From the NCBI GenBank assembly GCA_937888485.1, contig CALAQQ010000070.1, positions 1 through 34,660 of the forward strand: 34,660 bases of DNA, in the 5' to 3' direction. Source of the DNA: an uncultured Clostridia bacterium. GTDB lineage: Bacteria > Bacillota > Clostridia > Oscillospirales > Acutalibacteraceae. The notes under the pieces were generated by a model. That model was not told the origin of the DNA, ran no database searches, and worked only from the letters and a program-made list of their open reading frames with translations. Below are positions 31,653 through 34,660 of the stretch, piece by piece. Position numbers and translations under genes: made by a program. Every line of letters starts with the position of its first letter. Within the stretch, counting starts at the first letter, position 1.

Positions 31653-33362
31653 TTATACTCCCGGAATAAGCATCATGCCCGGCTTTTCGGTAACATCGCA
31701 ATCCATATTGTTTTCCTGCATAATGGCATCAATTGTTGTCGAATACTTTTTGGCTATATTCCAGACATTTTCTCCTTTATCACAGTAATATATGGTTAAC
31801 GCACAAGATTTTTCTTTTTTGTTGTTTTCACCCGATTTTTCAATTGTGCCTATATATTTATGTATAGAACTTGAAAGAACCATTCCGGACAGGATAAGCT
31901 CTGTCTTGAGTTCAAGTCTGCTGTCTCCTGTTACGGCGCATGAACAAGAAGAAATCTGTGCAGAACCGTGGCACACAATTCTTTCGCATTTATTGTTCAT
32001 TTTTACCGAACAATCAAAATCAACAGGTTTCTGAATAACACCGTATTGGTTTTCGGAATCTCTGTAAACTATTGTTGCAAGATATGTTCCCGACACAACA
32101 CATTTATCGTCCTTTGACGAAAAGGTATATCGTAAATCAGAACACCACACAGCAAGAACACAGTCAACACTTACTCCGATGCTTTCAAGAACAACCTTAT
32201 TGGTGAATGAAGTATCAAAATCCCCATTATAAGAAAGAATTTCCATGCTTTTCGGTGTATTCCTTATTTCACATTCCGTTGAATAAGCATCAGTGATAAC
32301 AGTAAGAGGCATTTCCTTGAATGCTGTAAGATTTCCAGCTCCAGGAGGCATTACAGGTTTATTGTCAGAGATGCTGTTCCTATTGACAGCATTAAGTGAT
32401 TTTGGGAACATTAACCCTCTGGCCGCTACTGCTGCAGCAAAACCTCCCATGGCAACCAATGCAGCCCTTCGTTCCTTACTCTCTATATCCCTTTTATAAG
32501 ATGATTTGTGTTTATTGTTGAACCATACCGGAACAAGTTTCACACCGCCCCTTTTACAAGATGTGAGCCAATTGTAGCATGCAACACACCTTGTGGCATC
32601 TATCTCTTTTGTTTCAAGATTAATGCAATTGCTTTTGCAGCTTCCTGCACAGAGACCGCACTTTACACATTTCTCTTTGTCAAGGACAGGTTTGAATAAT
32701 GAGATACCGCCCACAAGTCCAAGGAAAGAACCTACCGGACATATTGTATTGCAATAGAGCCTTCCCCTTGCAGCACTGAAAACCACCACTACAAAAAAGA
32801 AAACCAAAGAGTATATGAAGGCAACAGAACCTATTGAAACATATTTCTGTGTAAAGAAATAATCAGGCATTACTCCCGACAGCATATTGGTGATGAATGT
32901 TTCCACTGTGCCGAAAATGTGAGTTGCAATTCTGCCGTAGTTTGAGTAAGGATCCAGCAGAGCAACCGGGTAAGTGAAGAGTGCAGCAAAACTGATTCCT
33001 GAAAGTGCAAGAATCGTATATCTTAGAATATTGTGCGGTTTGCGGTATACCTCGCGATGTTTCTTCCCTCCGTTTGCACGTTTCCTTGCAAATTTTGAAA
33101 TTCTGTAGATGATGTCCTGAAAAATTCCAAGAGGACAAAGGAATGAACAATATACTCTGCCAAACAGTAATGTGAGCAGCATCAATATGATGAATGCCAA
33201 TGCACTCCCTGTAAAAACAGAAACTAAAGCCGGCACAAACTGGGTCCTTAAAAGTGCCTGTGAGAGGGCGTTGCCTCCGCTCATATTCAAAAAACCGCAG
33301 GTGATTACAACAAATATGAGTGTTGCAACAACAATTCTTAATGTCCTTAAGTGTTTGTTCAT
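31653..33362 (-). CDS. Chimeric reading frame: 4Fe-4S membrane protein N-half fused to SPOCS/LysM C-half
   Basis: The 569 codons join two unrelated proteins. Residues 1 to about 349 form a NapH-like polyferredoxin: about four to six transmembrane helices, RVYCSFLCPLG and RLYCNTICPVG motifs, a cluster CVKCGLCAGSCKSNC (about 235-249), and a twin-arginine-free link to PPGAGNLTAF. The usual C-terminal ferredoxin domain of that family is missing. Residues from about 352 form a SPOCS (DUF3794) domain beginning PLTVITDAYSTEC, then a LysM domain near the end (YYCDKGENVWNIAKKYSTT), as in SipL-type spore-coat proteins of Clostridia. The N-half has a Bacteroidetes-type -7 box upstream, and the C-half matches trxA's clostridial setting. 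I read this as a join artefact near 32,310-32,322, not as a real fusion. Confidence 0.8.
   Translation of the reverse strand: MNKHLRTLRIVVATLIFVVITCGFLNMSGGNALSQALLRTQFVPALVSVFTGSALAFIILMLLTLLFGRVYCSFLCPLGIFQDIIYRISKFARKRANGGKKHREVYRKPHNILRYTILALSGISFAALFTYPVALLDPYSNYGRIATHIFGTVETFITNMLSGVMPDYFFTQKYVSIGSVAFIYSLVFFFVVVVFSAARGRLYCNTICPVGSFLGLVGGISLFKPVLDKEKCVKCGLCAGSCKSNCINLETKEIDATRCVACYNWLTSCKRGGVKLVPVWFNNKHKSSYKRDIESKERRAALVAMGGFAAAVAARGLMFPKSLNAVNRNSISDNKPVMPPGAGNLTAFKEMPLTVITDAYSTECEIRNTPKSMEILSYNGDFDTSFTNKVVLESIGVSVDCVLAVWCSDLRYTFSSKDDKCVVSGTYLATIVYRDSENQYGVIQKPVDFDCSVKMNNKCERIVCHGSAQISSCSCAVTGDSRLELKTELILSGMVLSSSIHKYIGTIEKSGENNKKEKSCALTIYYCDKGENVWNIAKKYSTTIDAIMQENNMDCDVTEKPGMMLIPGV
32308..32324. 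other. Inferred chimera junction 1 (clostridial / Bacteroidetes-type)
   Basis: In the minus-strand frame, the change from the polyferredoxin (PPGAGNLTAF) to the SPOCS domain (PLTVITDAYS) happens within about five codons. Both partners lose a conserved part here: the second ferredoxin domain on one side, the earlier SPOCS region and start on the other. The exact base cannot be fixed without the parent sequences. Confidence 0.75.
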
Positions 33363-33393
33363 AAAATTCAGGATTTTTATCTGATTATTCGTG

Positions 33394-33401
33394 CAAATGT
33401 A
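33394..33401 (-). promoter_or_regulatory. Bacteroidetes-type -7 promoter element
   Basis: The minus strand reads TACATTTG, matching the TAnnTTTG -7 box of Bacteroidetes, about 32 bases before the ATG at 33362. No clear TTTG box is seen at -33. It suits the taxonomic origin inferred from the 4Fe-4S and symporter genes on each side. Confidence 0.5.
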
Positions 33402-33438
33402 TTAAATTTAAAAAATATTCGGAATTAAATAATTGACT

Positions 33439-33756
33439 ATGATAAACAAATTGAAAAACATGCCGCTATTGGGAAAGGTGGCTATTGCAATTGCTCTGGG
33501 TATCCTTTGTTCCATCTTTTTCCCAGAGTTCCTCAACAGGATTTTTGTAACAATCAACGGTATTTTCGGCAATTTCCTGGGATTCATAATTCCACTAATA
33601 ATAGTAGGGCTTGTTGCCCCCGGCATTGCTGAACTTGGAAGCGGAGCAGGAAGGCTTCTTGCAATTACAGCAGCCATAGCATACGGATCTACATTATTTG
33701 CAGGTTTCTTCTCATATTTTGCCTGCGATTATTCGTATCCCATTTTCCTTGACTCA
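33439..33756 (+). CDS. Truncated dicarboxylate/amino acid:cation symporter (DAACS) N-terminus
   Basis: About 105 residues match the N-terminal membrane part of Bacteroidetes-type DAACS symporters, which import glutamate or C4-dicarboxylates with cations. Features are MPLLGKVAIAIALGILCS (first helix), FVTINGIFGNFLGFIIPL and GLVAPGIAELGSGAGRLLAIT, then AYGSTLFAGFFSYFAC. A full protein has about 400 residues. After about 33,745-33,770 the frame runs to 33915 only by chance, in sequence that codes for AspRS and RsmB pieces on the other strand. I chose the ATG at 33439; a TTG two codons earlier is possible. Confidence 0.78.
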
Positions 33757-33772
33757 TCTGCCGGGCTTACCC
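33757..33772. other. Inferred chimera junction 2 (symporter / AspRS fragment)
   Basis: The symporter similarity stops near 33,745-33,757, while the AspRS similarity on the other strand ends near 33,766. Base composition changes sharply from AT-rich to GC-rich at the same place. The join is placed to within about 25 bases. Confidence 0.7.
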
Positions 33773-33880
33773 AGAATGTTGCGCAACGCGCCCAACGTGG
33801 GGAGCGTCACCTTGTTCTTATCGGCAACGATCAGCATCACGTCGCCCTTTTCCATGCCGCCTGCGGCAAGGATCGCATCC
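33766..33880 (-). pseudogene. aspS: Fragment of aspartyl-tRNA synthetase (GAD-domain region)
   Basis: About 38 codons read LDAILAAGGMEKGDVMLIVA, then DKNKVTLPTLGALRNILGK. This fits the insertion (GAD) domain of bacterial AspRS, where the pattern GAxxGDLxxxVADKxKVxxxxLGALRxxLG is conserved. A complete AspRS has close to 590 residues, so only a sliver is present. It is in frame with the RsmB fragment before it, which is why it looks like one gene of 111 codons. Origin differs from the clostridial part, judging by the higher GC. Confidence 0.65.
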
Positions 33881-33885
33881 AGCTG
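33868..33885. other. Inferred chimera junction 3 (AspRS / RsmB fragments)
   Basis: The codons for QLDAIL would fit both proteins: RsmB before its DAPCSG motif and AspRS before GGMEKGD. A short shared sequence of this kind is a typical place for an assembly or amplification join. Confidence 0.6.
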
Positions 33886-34107
33886 AGAAGAAGGAAGCAA
33901 GCCGGCAAGCGTTGAGGATGTAGCATCGGCTTGCCTGATTTCAATATTGCTCAGCTCCGTCCGAAGAGCGTTTTCGCGAAGACGGCTTAGACGCTCCTCC
34001 ACGGCATCAAAGGCAAAGACCTTGCCATTTGCGCCCACAGAGGCGGCAATCTGCATAGCCTTACCTCCAGGAGCTGCACAAGCATCCAAGATAGTCTCGC
34101 CGTTCCT
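33881..34107 (-). pseudogene. rsmB: Fragment of 16S rRNA (cytosine-5) methyltransferase RsmB
   Basis: About 75 codons cover the S-adenosylmethionine-binding part of RsmB/NOL1-type methyltransferases: NGETILDACAAPGGKAMQIA (motif I), KVFAFDAVEERLSRLRENA (motif II) and NIEIRQADAT. The following DAPCSG motif IV and the catalytic TC region are absent because the frame runs into AspRS sequence. Upstream, similarity stops at about 34,105. A full RsmB has about 430-450 residues. Confidence 0.75.
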
Positions 34108-34118
34108 TGGAGAGAGAA
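34098..34118. other. Inferred chimera junction 4 (RsmB fragment / unidentified gene)
   Basis: RsmB similarity begins at about 34,105 in one minus-strand frame, while the upstream gene's frame passes this point in another frame and then reads RsmB DNA as nonsense (to 34061). Composition drops again to AT-rich, purine-biased sequence. Confidence 0.65.
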
Positions 34119-34558
34119 ACGAAAGAGACAGAAGAGAAAGTAGAGGAAGAAGATGTAGAGAAAGTTGGATTAGATGAAGAAGAAATCATAAGTATTGCAT
34201 TTGCATCTATTTCAGATAGGTCTTTTCTTTCTGCCAAACGCAGTTCCTGATTTGTCACAAACGCAATCCCATTAGCTCCATTCTTTTTCACACCATCCAG
34301 GTCATGAATAAACTTATTTTTTATTTCAGAAAAATCCTGTTGTCCTCTAGGAAAATATACCGCACCAATCCATCTTGCTCCATTATAAGAAATGACCATG
34401 TCTTTCAAGCCATCCTTTCCTCCTAACGGATGCGAAGGATCAATATTTCTAAACCCCTCATTGGTCAAAATTATTGCCGCCAAACGTTCTGCTGGTGTTT
34501 GACCTTTATCCCACTCCAGCAATCTGAACCATGTTTCTCTTCCGTCATTTCTTCTCAT
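34110..34558 (-). CDS. N-terminal part of a protein with a PD-(D/E)XK-like domain
   Basis: From the ATG at 34558 about 115 residues form a compact domain: MRRNDGRETWFRLLEWDKGQ, ERLAAIIL, PSHPLGGKDGLKDMV (about 40-54), WIGAVYFPRGQQDFSEIKNKF (guide only) and NGIAFVTNQELRLAERKDL. The GGxDGxKD and following beta-strand segment recall PD-(D/E)XK/Mrr-like nuclease folds, with YFPRGQ where an ExK motif would stand. I have seen this N-terminal type on large multidomain, possibly defence-related proteins, but that is recollection. After about residue 125 the frame turns into Ser/Thr-rich low complexity (ISSSSNPTFSTSSSS) and runs into the RsmB fragment, so the rest is lost or spurious. GTGGGG precedes the ATG. 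Confidence 0.6.
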
Positions 34559-34589
34559 TGCCCCACTTCCTTTTTCATATAAGACATAC

Positions 34590-34660
34590 TCATTTTTTTA
34601 AATTGTCTTCTTTATCAAAAAAAGCCTTCTCTAACGCCAAATATTCTTCTTCTGAACATA
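34590..34660 (-). CDS. C-terminal end of an upstream gene, cut by the window edge
   Basis: One minus-strand frame is open from the edge to a TGA at 34592-34590 and reads SEEEYLALEKAFFDKEDNLKK at its end. The stop lies 31 bases before the ATG at 34558, as expected for two genes in one operon. The piece is too short to identify. Confidence 0.45.
   Translation of the reverse strand, partial: CSEEEYLALEKAFFDKEDNLKK

Noticed and set aside
31653..33362. A genuine fusion between a polyferredoxin and a SPOCS/LysM protein
   Set aside because: Both halves are truncated in conserved parts, their flanks point to different phyla, and three more breakpoints follow within 2 kb. A chimera explains all of this more simply.
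33757..33915. Extension of the symporter frame to 33915
   Set aside because: The residues after about 105 are arginine- and glutamine-rich with no membrane character, and the other strand encodes recognisable AspRS and RsmB pieces.
34061..34109. C-terminal end SKERRDYLGCLCSSWR of the frame beginning at 34558
   Set aside because: This stretch is the RsmB motif I DNA read in the wrong frame.

Overview
Positions 1 to about 32,310 look like one low-GC, spore-forming member of the Clostridia, probably Oscillospiraceae/Ruminococcaceae from a gut or rumen. This rests on the codon and promoter style (TTGACA/TATAAT boxes, AGGAGG-type ribosome binding sites), U-tailed hairpin terminators, a GH3 enzyme with the swapped domain order known from rumen Firmicutes, a SPOCS/LysM spore-coat fragment, and the mix of housekeeping genes. 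The assignment comes from recognition of protein families, not from a database search.

Layout. A cut tRNA-Ala(GGC) and a DUF4186 gene lie at the left edge. A divergent promoter pair then drives a GH3-GH43 glycosidase pair rightwards (673-4041). A leftward operon (10778 to 4084) encodes a NifU-like scaffold, a GH38 alpha-mannosidase, a phosphohexomutase and a secreted CotH-type protein. Rightwards follow nnr (NAD(P)HX repair), a lipoprotein that probably starts at CTG, and a GH63-like glycosidase (10934-15782). Next come two secreted metallophosphoesterases, an acyltransferase-like protein, a MATE transporter, thiN and a histidine phosphatase. The core block is rpsB-tsf (leftward), a two-component system with a small membrane protein (rightward), and tsaE-tsaB-rpiB-upp (leftward). 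A GDPD-lipase pair, an unlisted 43-codon gene with its own consensus promoter and terminator, and trxA finish the clostridial part.

How the genes fit together. GH3, GH43, GH38 and GH63 all lack signal peptides, so they probably cut imported oligosaccharides in the cytosol. The phosphohexomutase next to GH38 would feed the released sugars into central metabolism. CotH, both metallophosphoesterases and the lipase carry N-terminal export signals.

The right end (about 32,310-34,660) is not one genome. A SPOCS/LysM C-terminus is fused in frame to the N-terminal half of a Bacteroidetes-type 4Fe-4S membrane protein. Beyond it lie a truncated Bacteroidetes-type dicarboxylate symporter, an AspRS fragment fused in frame to an RsmB fragment at higher GC, and then the start of a gene with a PD-(D/E)XK-like N-terminal domain. 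Four breakpoints in about 2 kb, each leaving a truncated conserved gene, point to an assembly or amplification chimera rather than a new system. The most interesting biology I see is the 43-codon gene at 31030-31161.
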